Below, piece by piece: positions 45,223 through 55,761 of a stretch of DNA of 64,000 nt. This DNA comes from Bathynomus jamesi. Taxonomy: Eukaryota > Arthropoda > Malacostraca > Isopoda > Cirolanidae. The stretch is taken from positions 397,501-461,500 of the forward strand of contig JAJOZX010003217.1 in NCBI GenBank assembly GCA_023014485.1. Direction: 5' to 3'. The notes beneath the pieces are model-generated. The model was given only the letters and a program-made list of their open reading frames with translations. It ran no database searches and was not told the origin of the DNA. Positions within the stretch are counted from its first letter, which is position 1. Each line of letters starts with the position of its first letter. The translations under genes and the position numbers were made by a program.

Positions 45223-45526
45223 AAGAACGACGCTTGTATAGGAGATATTCCGCGCAAGACGAGAGAGAGAGAACGAAACAAATGAAAAAATGAGGTAACC
45301 ACCCGGGAATCGAACCCGGGATCTTCCGATTGCCGGTCAGATGCGAGTATGTAGAAGAATTACGGCATTTGGAAGAGTGAGGCCCATGGTGTAATGGTAT
45401 CGCATCTGACCGGCAATCGGAAGATCTCGGGTTCGATTCCCGGGTGGTTCTCATATTTTTTCATTTGTTTCGTTCTCTCTCTCTCGTCTTGCGCGGAATA
45501 TCTCCTATACAAGCGTCGTTCTTTAC
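45220..45526. repeat. Foldback carrying tRNA-like pol III promoter boxes
   Basis: Left arm 45220-45348 and right arm 45400-45526 are inverted copies with outer sequence GTAAAGAACGACGCTTGTAT, an AGAGAGAGAACGAAACAAAT block, and a tRNA-like inner part with a B box in each arm. The spacer (45349-45399) contains the A box for the right-hand unit only. It looks like a tRNA-derived SINE inverted on itself. Confidence 0.88.
45380..45454 (+). ncRNA. tRNA-like SINE head (pol III internal promoter)
   Basis: A box TGGTGTAATGG (45387-45397) and B box GGTTCGATTCC (45430-45440) fit the eukaryotic tRNA promoter consensus at the usual spacing. A D-arm GTGT/GCAT and T-arm TCGGG/CCCGG can be drawn. The anticodon arm does not close properly and U33 is absent, so it is not a functional tRNA. 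A TTTTTT terminator follows at 45455-45460. The left arm holds the complementary B box at about 45306-45316. Confidence 0.65.
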
Positions 45527-45557
45527 GTTGTTTATACTGCGTGTTCTTTGCAGTTGA

Positions 45558-45559
<2 letters not shown>

Positions 45560-45597
<38 letters not shown>

Positions 45598-45720
45598 TAT
45601 ATATATGCTACAAACCCATAAGGTAAAAAAAAAAGAAAAACGATTCCAATTTTGCAGCATTCATTCATTTCACGTGTTTATGAAATTCATCCCATATATC
45701 TGCTGTCTACGCCCACCGGC
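45560..45720. repeat. (TA)n and repeat module copy 3 (inverted)
   Basis: A TA tract at 45560-45606, then ACAAACCCATAAGG, GCAGCATTCATTCATTTCAC and GTGTTTATGAAATTCATC, the reverse complement of the module at 11677-11780. Confidence 0.8.
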
Positions 45721-45829
45721 GCTAAAGTTTAACCATTTGCCTACAAGTACGGTAACCTCGTCACAACGTTTTGGCGACAACGGACAGTGAAACTACGCAT
45801 CCATTGACGATTCAGAATGCCTCGACTGG

Positions 45830-46690
45830 GTCTGCCTGCACCGTCACCATTTCTGATCTCCGAAGATGTTTCATCTATCCGGGAACGATGGAAGGCGAGT
45901 TAACTTAACGGCTGCAGCGCAACAACGAGCAAGTTTGCTGCACATTGCAGGTCCAGAAGTCCAAGAAGTCTTTAATACTCTGGAGATGGCAAGTACAGCT
46001 ACCAACGAAGAGGTATTAGCTGCTCTGGACCAAACTTTTTCTCCAAAAGTGAATATCAGGTATGGACGTTTTGTTTCGTCAAGCCGCTCAAGAAGGTTCA
46101 GTCAATCAATAGTTACGCGACAAGGTTAAAAAAAATTAGCGTCTACCAGCGATTTTCGAATGTCGAAGACTCAATTACTGATCAAGTAATTGCAAAATGT
46201 TAATCTTCACATTTACGACGTAAAGAGAATGTAGAAAGTGTACTAAAATTGGTCATTTTGCTTCCCAGTGTCGGACGAAGGCGCAAGTATACTGTACGTC
46301 TGGCAGTGCATAGCTAGAGTCTGGAAGTAGTCTTAATGATAAGATAGATAATTTTGCCTTTAAAATCCAGTTAGTTAATGCTACTACTCCTTCCCTAATA
46401 CTAAATGTTTCCTTAAATGACGTACCCGTGCAAATGCAGGTCGACACCGCTGCGGATATAACTTTAATTTCGGAAAAAGTTGCGAAAAGTATACCAGAAT
46501 TAAAGTTAAAAACCGACATGCCTGAGGTAAGAGACTATAGTAATAATCATATTCCTATTAAAGGGTCCGGGAATGTAAATGTAACTTACGAAGGAAAAAC
46601 TTATAAGAACATGTCCTTGTTAGTCACAAATAATGATAAACCCTCATTATTAGGTTTAAGCTGGCTTCGAGCAATACCATTAAATTGGAA
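45830..46690 (+). pseudogene. Gypsy-like LTR retrotransposon gag-protease fragment
   Basis: The capsid part has NLTAAAQQRASLLHIAGPEV, QEVFNTL and EVLAALDQTFSPKVNIRYGR (about 45900-46065). A decayed zinc knuckle follows in another frame (KCTKIGHFASQC, about 46230-46275). The aspartic protease 46330-46690 carries VQMQVDTAADITLISEKVAK (DTA where DTG/DSG is common) and a PSLLGLSWLRAIPLNWKKIF end. The sequence stops abruptly at 46690, where a LINE begins. No LTR is visible. The cuts at both ends and the gag frameshifts make it dead. Confidence 0.82.
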
Positions 46691-47184
46691 GAAAATATTT
46701 TTTGCTTCGAAAAACCTTGGATTCAGTTTCCAAATGGGCCACAGACCACCGGTTCCGATTTTCCCCTACAAAAAAGGTGGCAATGCACTTTTGCCGACGC
46801 CGCCGCTGCACTGTCGTTCCCCTCTCCGCAGGGGGTATAAAGGTTATGCACGTTCCTTCTGGGTGTAGTAAACTTTATACTTGGGGTGTGACAGCCCTCC
46901 GGTCCCGAGTCGTGGGATTCTAGAGAAATTGGCTGCCAATTCCTTTAGGTTCTCTCTCTTTTGGGAGGGCGGGTGAAGTCTGTTGTACAAACCTGTCCCG
47001 TGGGTTACTAGGACCCCTTCCCATCCCACTCTGTCCTTTTAGCTTAGGTTAGGGATGTTCTCCTCTGACTGCAGAAAAAAAGAAAAACTTTTAGTATTGT
47101 CTTTTTCTCTACTGTTACGATTAGGACGCTACTGCTATCTCATGCGTGGGAAGAGAGGCTTGGAACCTCTATAAATAACACCAT

Positions 47185-47490
47185 TTAACTTCAGTTGTAG
47201 GTAAATATTTAGAGGGGATAATAGCGAGTAGGATTGTTGACCATTTGGATTCTTACAAGCTACTTGGGGACTCCAACATGGGTTTAGATGGCATAGGTCG
47301 TGTCTCACCATCATGCTCGAGTTTTTCTACGTCATGTTGAGTGAGTATGATAAGAGTAGGGCGATTGATTAGAAGGCCTTTGATAAGGTACCTCACCGCC
47401 GGCTAATGGCCGAAGTGCGCGCGCTGGATATTGGTGGGGAAGTAGGTAGGTGGATTGGAAACTGGCGAAAAATGCCACAAAGTTAATCCC
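47185..47490 (+). pseudogene. LINE RT fragment (Rex1/CR1-like) inside another LINE
   Basis: In alternating frames: GKYLEGIIASRIVDHLDSYK, LLGDSNMG, HRSCLTIMLEFFYVMLSEYD, KAFDKVPHRRLMAEVRALDI, GGEVGRWIGNW. These are the RT motifs around the SRAID/KAFDKVPH motif A. Frameshifts occur about every 60 bp. It lies inside the gap of the RNase H LINE, probably a secondary insertion. Confidence 0.75.
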
Positions 47491-47875
47491 TTTCGTTAGG
47501 CATATGGGCTACAATCGACGCTTACGTGACGCGGGTTCAAAGATGTCGATTTTAGAAGCATGTTTAGTTCAAATGATAACCCAACTCGCAACAATGGTTA
47601 GAAGTTGGATTTGAAACGATTTAGGACTAGTATATGTGGGAATTACTTTAACACGTTGATAGTTTAAGATTAAAACATAAGAAAACTCTGCAGGAGTTCG
47701 CTTGCACGGTGTCTCTGTGAGCAAGGTAAATATAGAGCTGTTTATATACTTTTCTATCCAGTTTTCTACTACTGCTAGCATAGTTGAAAGACAAAATTTT
47801 CCCTGGCACCCGTTGCCATTGGTACCTCCTCGGTATGGGCCGCAAGGCCTTTTGAGGTACTTCTTTTCCTTGTAA

Positions 47876-47902
47876 CTCTCTCTCTCTCTCTCTCTCTCTC
47901 TA
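47876..47902. repeat. (CT)n microsatellite
   Basis: About 13 CT units. Confidence 0.9.
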
Positions 47903-49526
47903 TGGATCACCAGTCCCAGTTGTACCCGAAACTAGATTTCGGGGTCTCCTCCTTGATTCCCGCCTCTCTTGGATCCCCCATTTCAAGTCTCTGAAGGCTT
48001 CGTGTCTTCATACTTGTACCCTTCTCAAGTTCCTCTCTCTACTGACTAGGGTGCTGACCGCCATACTCTTTGGCGGCTCTACCACTCCCTGGTCCAAAGT
48101 AAGTTGGATTATGACTGTCAGGCCTATTCCTCTGCTCCTGCCTTCGCTCTGCGCATGCTGAACCCGATTCGCTCCTTAGGTGTGCGCATCAGCACTGGCG
48201 CATTCTGATCTTCTCCAATCGTCAGCCTGTATGCAGTGAGTGGCTATCTCCCATTGGATGCCAATCGTACTTTGGAGGGTCTCAAATACCTTTTTCGTGT
48301 TTGGCAGTTCTCTCCCACCCGGGTCTTCCAATCCCTCTTCGGTCCTTCCACTGCGGCATGCTTTGACCGTCATCCCCACTTGATCCGACCGTTTGGTCTC
48401 CGAATGGCTCCCGTCCTGTCTTCTATGGGGGTGGAGGGGCACGTGCTCTCCTCTCCCCCTTCCAACTACCCCCCCCATGGACCATTCCTCCTTTCTGTAT
48501 CTGCTCCCTCCTTTCTACTGTACCAAAGTCCCAGTTCCATCCATCCGCCCTTCGGCAACTATTCTTATCCCATTCCTCTTCCCATGCTGATTTTATCCCA
48601 GTGTTCACAGACGGCTCTCGCTCTCCACTTGGAGTGGGTTGCGCGGCCGTCTTCCTATCGGAAACTAAATCATTAGCCATCTCTACGGCGGAACTATCGG
48701 CTATTCTTTTGGCCCTTTAGCTCCTTTTACAGCTTCCCTCTACATCGTTTATTATTTATTCCGACTCCCGTAGCGCGCTTGAGGCCCTGTCCTCTCTTGT
48801 CTGGCTGGTCTGATCCTTCTTTCATCACGCCGTAAGGTAGTCGCCTTCTGTTGAGTACCTTCCCACGTTGGTATTCCCGGCAACCAACGCGCGGACGCCT
48901 CAGTGAGGGAGGTGTCCTCCCTGCCTTTCGACCCTAATACGCCTCTCCCGGCGTCGGACTTTACGAGGGTTTTCCGGGAGGCATTCCTTTGGCGGTGGCA
49001 GCACCAGTGGGAGGATGTGGCCTTCCTCCTGCCAGCGTGACCGACGGTCAGAAACCGCTCTGATGCGTCTACGCATCGGTCATACTCGCCTCACGCATGG
49101 GCATCTTATGACGGGAGATGTTGCCCCTTCCTGCCCATGCGGCATTCCTCTCTCTGTTTCACATTTGCTTTTAGTTTGTCCGGCCTTTGCCGTTGCTCGC
49201 TCCCAGTTCCTCCCTTTTTGCCCTTCAGGCTCCACTCTTACTCTTACTATGTCGTTAGGTGACTCTACGCCAGTACCTAAGGACACTCTTTTCTCTTTTC
49301 TTCGTCAAACTGGCCTTCTACTCTCTACTTAATATGACTTGGGTGTAATTTCTTCCTCCCTTTGCTGATCATGCTGTTTTTCCTTTTCTCTCTCACGACT
49401 TTTCCTTAACTGTTGCTCCTTCAAATTTTCCCTTATCTCATCCCCTTGTGCTCTCTCTTTCCTCTAGTTTCGGCGCGATATGACCTTAGTAGTTGAAGCG
49501 CCGGTGAAGCACTGCTATTTATTCAT

Positions 49527-49934
49527 TCATTCATCGGCGGTTATGGCTTTAAAGTTGCAATCGATGGCTAAGTGATTCATTGCCTGAATGAATTCGTCTA
49601 GTGTTTCTTCTGGTTTTTGGTAACGAGTAGACAGCAGATGTCGGGCATAAACTTCATTTGGCGTTTTTATATAAGCGGCTTCTAACTGATCGATAGCTGA
49701 GTCATAAGTCTTGCAGTCCTGGATCACGTCAACAACGCTGGGGCCAATATGTAAGAATAGGACTTCCAGTTTGTTTGGACTATGAGCTTCAGTTGTAGAT
49801 AAGAAGTAAGGGAAGTCTCTGATCCACAGCTTCCACTGTTTGCCGCTTTGAGGCGGATTCGGAGGTATATCAAATTTGTCTGTCCGAATAATTTTCTCCA
49901 TTATGTATATTGACTGAATAAATTGTGGAGCCAC
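49527..49934 (-). pseudogene. Gypsy-like gag (capsid) fragment
   Basis: A minus-strand open frame of about 135 residues: KFDIPPNPPQSGKQWKLWIR, DFPYFLSTTEAHSPNKLEVL, FLHIGPSVVDVIQDCKTYDS and NEVYARHLLSTRYQKPEETL. This is the capsid region of a Gypsy group gag. It is cut at its C-terminal side (49527) exactly where the LINE tail of the plus-strand RNase H element ends. An ATG sits at 49899-49901. The sequence 49935-50100 may be leader, but no LTR or primer-binding site was recognised. Confidence 0.75.
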
Positions 49935-50280
49935 AGACCGAATGTTGATAATGAAAATCTCTAGATTAGGCTTTATTCAGTCAAATTCCAACCATTATAA
50001 CTAAATCATTAAAACCACATTAATTAAATCTCAGATACGTCAGACAGTATGTGAAACAAAAGAAACAATATTTTAATCAATGCAAAATCAAATGGCAAGA
50101 GATGTAATAGTGAATAAGAAATCAATAATAGAATAAAATAGCACAACAGACGTCACTAGAAAAACATAATCGAAACTGTCGTTCGAAAACTGTATTGGGT
50201 TTTTGAACCAAAAGGCCTTCCCGGATAGATTGATAAACGAATATTGAACGCCTACAGTAGATTCCATACTTTGCACTCTT

Positions 50281-51005
50281 TTCAAAATGGGTAAGTGAAG
50301 GTTATTTTGTTGGATTTGTTAGCGTATTTAAAATTTCATAGGTGCTGCTGGTTCCGCTAAACGTACCCATAGGCGTACGAGCCGAGGAGGGGCTGGGGGG
50401 GCTGAATTCTGGCAAACTGGCTCTGCATTCGGGAAAAATGAAAAAAATAATAGCTTGTAAAAAAGTTGAAGAAATGCTAGCCTTATAGCATATTATAAAT
50501 TCAGGATCAGAAAGTTAAGAAAATTTAATATCTTTATTTATTAGCTGTTATTAAGTACTTATTAAGCTGTTAAGTTGTGTTGGCTCACAAGTTTTTATTT
50601 TCTTTCTTATGCATGAATAAAATATTTGATATAGTCTTATGCCCTATTAATCAAAATTAACTAAGTACCGGTAGGGATGACAATACATCATGGAAGTTGC
50701 ATAAAAAAAGAAAAATCATACAAATAATTTTTCAAAGCATGACACGTATCCTTTGGTAATGTTAGTGCTTCTAATGGCCTGTTGAAGTGAGGGAGCCTGA
50801 GCCTGTAATGATCCTAATTATATATACACACACACACAGTTAATTACATTAACTATCTAATTTCGGGCATTCTTTGTTGTAACTTAAAAATTCGGGCAAA
50901 TTTGTATCAGCCCCCCCCCCCCCCCAAAAGATTAGGTGTCGTACGCCTATGAACGTACCCGTTTATTTTTTGTAGGGCCTAGTTGCCTCATTAAGAGGTA
51001 AGTTA
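50281..51005 (+). other. Candidate small spliced host transcript (weak)
   Basis: An ATGG at 50287-50290 is followed by a GTAAGT donor and, 51 bp on, a TTCATAG acceptor at 50341. Joining gives an open frame MGAAGSAKRT. The MITE at 50368 interrupts it, and on its right the frame continues through GGCCTAGTTGCCTCATTAAGAG to another GTAAGT donor near 51000. I recognise no family. Splice signals this short can occur by chance. Confidence 0.2.
50368..50951. mobile_element. hAT MITE with CATAGGCGTACGA ends
   Basis: A 584-bp non-coding element with terminal inverted repeats CATAGGCGTACGA and TCGTACGCCTATG and perfect 8-bp target duplications AACGTACC (50360-50367, 50952-50959). It contains a poly-C run at 50911-50925 and a (CA)n at 50825-50838. 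The first eight bases of the TIR match the MITE at 10020-10189. Confidence 0.88.
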
Positions 51006-51120
51006 AATTGTTTATTTGAATGTGATGATCCTCGTTTTACATAAAAAGTTTTGAGAATTGTGTATTGCATTAACAAAATTAAAGGTTTAGGATTGTTTTG
51101 GTCCTTGGGTATGTAATATC

Positions 51121-53021
51121 TAGGGCAGTCAAAAGTTGACCGAAAAAATTAAGAAAGTTGACCTTACGAATTGAAAAAATTGACTTATAACGTTGCCTTT
51201 ACTTTCAATAATAAAAACGATACTTTAATTACTTATTCTTGCTCTTCTTCATCAGTTGACCGATTGTAGTAAATTATGAAGTATTTGCCGACATTTTCTG
51301 GCAAAAAATTGCGATCCTTACTTAATAATTTATTAAGCATGGAGAAAGATCTCTCTACAGCGGCAGTTGTTGGTTGACATCGCAAAAGCTGACCATAAAC
51401 TGTTGGTGAGATTTCAGGTCTACTGAGGTTAATTATTTCACAAATACCATTTGTCTTGAGTCTTGTTTCAATGTATTGTTTGACTGAACACATATCTTCG
51501 CCAAGGTTGATAGAAGAAATGGTTTCATATGCCTCTCTAATGGTGCAATCAGATGCTTCCATCCTAGTCACTAAGCTAGCAATCAAACTATAATTCATTT
51601 TGATTGACATTAGTTGCTTTGGCAGTTTTTCATTAGCAACACTCTCTTTAGCCTTCTGAACAATGATTCCTTCATCTTCAAAATTTTCCACAATTGTCTT
51701 CACATTTGGAAAATTGTCTGCATAATAAAAAGCAGCGTTCAGCCAGCTTGCCCAACGTGTTACAATCGGTTCTGGAGGAGTTCCTATTTCAGCAAACAAT
51801 TCCTTCCTTCTTTTGTTTTTAAGAGTAGAAGCCTTGACACATGCAATTAAAGTGTCAACATCACTATAAAATGCTCTTATTTGCATCGCACAATTATGTA
51901 ACAGATGCGCAAGACACGTTACATGGAAAAGTCTTGGAAAAAGTTGCTTGAGTGTCGCTCCAGCTGACACCATGTAACGAGTTGCATCAGACAGGAGTAA
52001 ACAGAAATTTTGTCTTGGTATCTCGAATTCTTTTACAGTATCGTCAATCTTGTGTATGACAGTTCGTGCATTAACATTTCCAAGAAGAACATCGCACCTG
52101 ATTAAATATGTTTTCTTGGGAACATCAATAGATCCATCAAGTATGTTCAAATATTTTGAGCCCCTTACTTCACATTCATCAACAATTAGGAAAACTAATT
52201 TACCCTCCAGCAAATGTTTTATTCTACTTAACTCGCTTTCTGCCTGTTTCATTGCTATTGATCTGCAAGTTGACACGCAAGGCACTGCTACACCTAATTC
52301 AGAGAACAATTGTTTCACATGAGGGTTGCTCAACTTATGAAGAGGTATGTTGGCTGACAGAAATGTAGTCACAAGTTTTTCCGAAAAATCTGAAGACTTG
52401 TACTTTAAAAGGGTTTGCGTCTTTTCATTTCCCACATTTTGGTCTATACCACGCTGGTGCTTTTGGGTAGAGCGATGTTTATCCACAAAAAAGGATTTGT
52501 CATGCTTGACCACAACACAACAAATCTGACAGTATAGCTCATTTTTTCCTGAACAAATGAATTCATTAGGATATTTTGCAATTATAGCGCGCACTTTAGC
52601 AATAGAACTAACTGCAACTTTTGGCATTTTAAATATCTGAAATCAAAAGAAATCGAAATCAGTGAAATCACAAATCAGAAAAAATCACAAATCAAAAATG
52701 GTAACCAGTAACCACAACACATACAACACAGCCACATCCAAAACTAGAACGGACATAACTGAATAAGACAAATACGAGCAGCGAAGTTGCCAGTTAACCA
52801 AAAAGATGCCAATTTTTAGTTATTTTAATTATTTATTCCAAAAAATTGACTTTATTTACCTCATTGCTATTTTTTGACCTAACAGGTAAAAGTTGACTTT
52901 TGGTTGACCTATTAACTTTGGTAATATACCCCCTACAGGTGTTTTTATTGCATTTTCAGTCGTTTCAGCGAAAAGTGCCCCATAGGAAACAATTTGACTT
53001 TATTGACTTTTGACCGCCCTA
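51121..53021 (-). mobile_element. hAT transposon, complete and apparently intact
   Basis: 1901 bp with ends TAGGGCAGTCAAAAGTTGAC and, inverted, TAGGGCGGTCAAAAGTCAAT, flanked by perfect 8-bp duplications GTAATATC (51113-51120, 53022-53029). Subterminal regions repeat AAAGTTGAC and TTGACTTT motifs, likely transposase binding sites. A single open transposase gene is on the minus strand. Perfect duplications and an open frame indicate a recent insertion. Confidence 0.93.
51233..52627 (-). CDS. hAT-family transposase, 464 aa, intact
   Basis: Cut-and-paste transposase that would excise and insert its own element. An N-terminal BED-like zinc finger (CQIC..HRSTQKHQ, residues about 32-58) is followed by an NIPLHKLSNPHVKQLF segment. 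The catalytic core has LVFLIVDECEVRGSKYLNIL (candidate first acidic residue), CLLLSDATRYM (second), then the FHVTCLAHLLHNCAMQIR C..H pair and EPIVTRWASWLNAAFYYA. The C-terminal dimerisation domain LLRCQPTTAAVERSFSMLNK has the glutamate in VERSFS. No stop, frameshift or intron. The finger and SNIPLHKL block recall proteins annotated CGGBP1-like, a family thought to derive from hAT elements; that link is a recollection. ATG at 52627. Confidence 0.9.
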   Translation of the reverse strand: MPKVAVSSIAKVRAIIAKYPNEFICSGKNELYCQICCVVVKHDKSFFVDKHRSTQKHQRGIDQNVGNEKTQTLLKYKSSDFSEKLVTTFLSANIPLHKLSNPHVKQLFSELGVAVPCVSTCRSIAMKQAESELSRIKHLLEGKLVFLIVDECEVRGSKYLNILDGSIDVPKKTYLIRCDVLLGNVNARTVIHKIDDTVKEFEIPRQNFCLLLSDATRYMVSAGATLKQLFPRLFHVTCLAHLLHNCAMQIRAFYSDVDTLIACVKASTLKNKRRKELFAEIGTPPEPIVTRWASWLNAAFYYADNFPNVKTIVENFEDEGIIVQKAKESVANEKLPKQLMSIKMNYSLIASLVTRMEASDCTIREAYETISSINLGEDMCSVKQYIETRLKTNGICEIINLSRPEISPTVYGQLLRCQPTTAAVERSFSMLNKLLSKDRNFLPENVGKYFIIYYNRSTDEEEQE

Positions 53022-53029
53022 GTAATATC

Positions 53030-55480
53030 TTTTACGGCATATTGCGCTTATTACGATAGCATAGTATATTTAGTATTGTTTGTTTCAGATATCTACAGAA
53101 GTCTTGAAGGCAGTCTTGGGACTGTGTTGAAGTGTGGAACTACTTTGAAATTCTTTTCGTGAACTGTGGAAAGGGGTATTTCAGAGCGGATAGTCAGCTT
53201 GTCTTGCCATGCGAATACCTGGACTGGACTCGCTCGGATAGTTTTCTCGTTTGAGCTGTAATAGTTTTGAATTCATTTGGGTAATCTTTTTTTAGTGTTT
53301 CTCATTAATTACATATTTTGTTGTATTACACTTAAGTTCATTTAGCAATTTGTTTTCACCCTGTATTGGATAATTGGATACTAGTGAACACTGAATAGCC
53401 ACAAACTAGACTAGCTCCACATCCAACCACTAACCAACTATTTTGAACCGCGAAGCATTCATTTTAAAACTTCCGCGCCAGGACAACCGGATAGGTTATC
53501 GTTTTCTTGACAACCCGGTAACACTAACCAATTTGTACTCTTTAAGTAAGAAAATCGAAATCATTGTTTGATACTTTGGCTATTACAGTATGATGCTGGT
53601 GACGATTAGTGGTGTACCGATTAATCGGCATTAGCATTGGCACCGGCAGAATCGGCCATTTTTGGGGAATTGGTATCAGCCAAACTTAGCCGATTCTCTC
53701 ACCGATTCTTTGAAATTTTTAAATTTTAATTACAAAACAAAATCTATATTTCTAGAAAACTGAACGGACCAAAAACGCTATTTATGGTAATTTAGACTCA
53801 TTTCAAAGTGTAATTGCATAAAAATATTTTACATTCACGAAAAAGGCAAAGCTTACTTAGTTAAGTTGCCCATAAATTTACATTTTCTCTAACTAACTAA
53901 TCTCTAAATATTATAAATATTATAAACTATCGTAATCTCCTTTAATTAATAGCAATTCTATACTAAGTTGTATTTTATAAGTTATATATTAAACCATCTT
54001 ATTACGTTGACGTTAAGTATTTTAATAATTTTATAAACCCAAATTGTATATCTATTTTTTTTACTCAAAATGACCACTAGAGCCTTGAAATTTTAAGTGA
54101 AAATTTTGTTTACATTATTGAAGAAAAAATATGTTCAACATAAGGAAAAAGAATTATTTTAAATATTCGTATTCAATTTATGAAAATAAAACAAAATTAT
54201 TTTTTCCTTTTACTGAGTAATAAAACCTAACATCATTTTAGCTACGGTATAAGTAACTAATTTTGGTACCATATATTTTGGAGTGAGTTAAGGAAAAGCA
54301 TTTAAACAAATTTGAAATGTAAAAATATGAAAAGTAAAAGTTTGCACATTTTTGGATTAGTAAAATTTATGAAGGGAAACGATTTTTTAAAATATAGGCA
54401 AAGTATCAGCACCAGCAAAATTTTGGAATCAGTTCATCACGAGTAACATCCATGTCCCATATCATGAGGGGTAGGGGCCCGAGGCTCGGCTACTTTAGCC
54501 TCAGTCACTTAAAGCGGGTGTCCGGCCCACCGCTTCGTTGTGACGTAAAATACAGAGAAAACAATCGCCTTGCTCTGGGCAGCCCACGACCTGGGGTGTC
54601 ATCAGCACTTCTTCTGGGTGGAGCCCTAACCGATCGAACTACGAATCGATTAGTAAAGCGCATCAGTTGGTAAAAGTACCATTCTAATTTTTGCACAGTT
54701 GAACATTTATAATTTATAGTCCGTGTCTGTTTTTAAAATTTTCTTAAGATATACTTTTTGTACTTTTTCCGCACTTTAGAGAATTTGTTATAAACAATTA
54801 ATTTTTCATTTTTAAGTTTAGGGATCAAACGAGAGCCGTAGCGAAGGATTGCCTGGTGTTAAAAGGAGAGAAAGTATCATTACGGTGGAAAATTTTCTCT
54901 TAATAATGTATTTGTATGTTTCAGGATTATTTTATAATTCTGTGAATGTGTCACGTTCAAGTGTAGAGTATTAACAGTTGGCTATTATTTTTTATTTATT
55001 AGTAATAAAAATTCTTTGGAGGAGGGGATTCCGCGGATAAGGTTTTACCCTTGGTCCAAAAAAATGCTAGCTACGACTCTGAATCAGATTGTGTGTGTTG
55101 CGTATTTTGAAAGTTTTATTACGTTACTCTAATTGTAATAAATGTTCTCAGTAGGTGAACCCCATTTGACGGCTTTCTATTTCTTTTTCAGCTGGCGAGA
55201 GGGTGGAGCATTTCGTGCGGCTCTACAGATTTCCTCTCGCATCCGAATACCGTAGACTAAGAATCGGCGGCTCACGGCTCAGCTTTACAATCTGAGAAAA
55301 GCGTCCTTACTAAAAACTAAACGAAACTTAAAAAGGCATTTTGCCAAGTTTAATTATTTAGAAAACGTATGGTTTATGGGATGCTTTTACTCCCTTCTTA
55401 ATTTTTCTAAAAAATGTAATGTATGATAATGATTAACGTTTATTGGCAAGAGACACCCCATAGAAAGTAGAGTATCCATT
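53030..55480. other. AT-rich DNA with a decayed repeat, no firm gene
   Basis: TAGTGGTGTACCGATTAATC at about 53609 and a weak inverse near 54425-54445 suggest a decayed hAT-like MITE, but no duplication matches. 54455-54675 is a GC-richer island whose open frame (GRGPRLGYFSLSHLKRVSG) I do not recognise. A TTTCTTTTTCAG at about 55180-55191 resembles a splice acceptor without a clear exon after it. Confidence 0.4.
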
Positions 55481-55592
55481 AAGGCAGGGGTGGGGAACCT
55501 CTCGCCCGCGGACACATTTCAATTCGCCCGCCGATGATATCCTATAAAATTCTAAAAATATATATATGAACCAATTTCCTAAGAGCAGTAGA

Positions 55593-55761
55593 TAGATATT
55601 TCGGGAGGATTGAAGAAGGCGGGCGCATCGTCAGTTTTGGAGTATGTGTCAGAATGTTTGCGCTCAAGTTCAGTACATTTCGTTCGCGGGTACGAAACAT
55701 TCTGACACTCTCTCCAAAAATGACGATGCGCCCGTCTTCTTCAGTTTTCCCGATATTTCAT
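55593..55761. repeat. Palindrome inside the hAT left region
   Basis: Arms of about 67 bp share GACGGGCGCATCGTCA-type sequence (left GGCGGGCGCATCGTCAG, right CGCCCGTCTTC complement) and GTGTCAGAATGTTT. The spacer is about 33 bp and contains CAAGTTCAGTACATTTCG. Confidence 0.85.

Larger units (their letters stand above)
46690..49500 (+). pseudogene. LINE with RNase H domain (I/Jockey-like), interrupted
   Basis: The RT end LDSVSKWATDHRFRFSPTKK and VAMHFCRRRR (46705-46800) stops near 46870 and resumes at about 47925 with VPETRFRGLLLDSRLSW and LSLLTRVLTAIL. Then come PIRSLGVRISTGAF, an RNase H domain with FTDGSRSPLGVGCAAVF and IIYSDSRSALEAL (48605-48790), and ETALMRLRIGHTRLTHGHLM with HLLLVCPAFAVARSQF (49045-49220). 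The 3' end has a short (ATTC)n tail at 49512-49533. Many frameshifts. The intervening kilobase contains another LINE piece. Confidence 0.78.

Noticed and set aside
45380..45454. Functional tRNA gene
   Set aside because: A and B boxes are good, but the acceptor has mismatches, the anticodon stem does not pair and U33 is missing, and the unit is embedded in an inverted repeat; it is better called a SINE head.
48176..48680. Open frames on both strands near 48.2-48.7 kb
   Set aside because: They overlap the decayed RNase H LINE read on the plus strand and show no independent similarity.
53609..54446. Complete hAT MITE beginning TAGTGGTGTACCGATT
   Set aside because: The right side is only weakly complementary and no matching 8-bp flanks were found.
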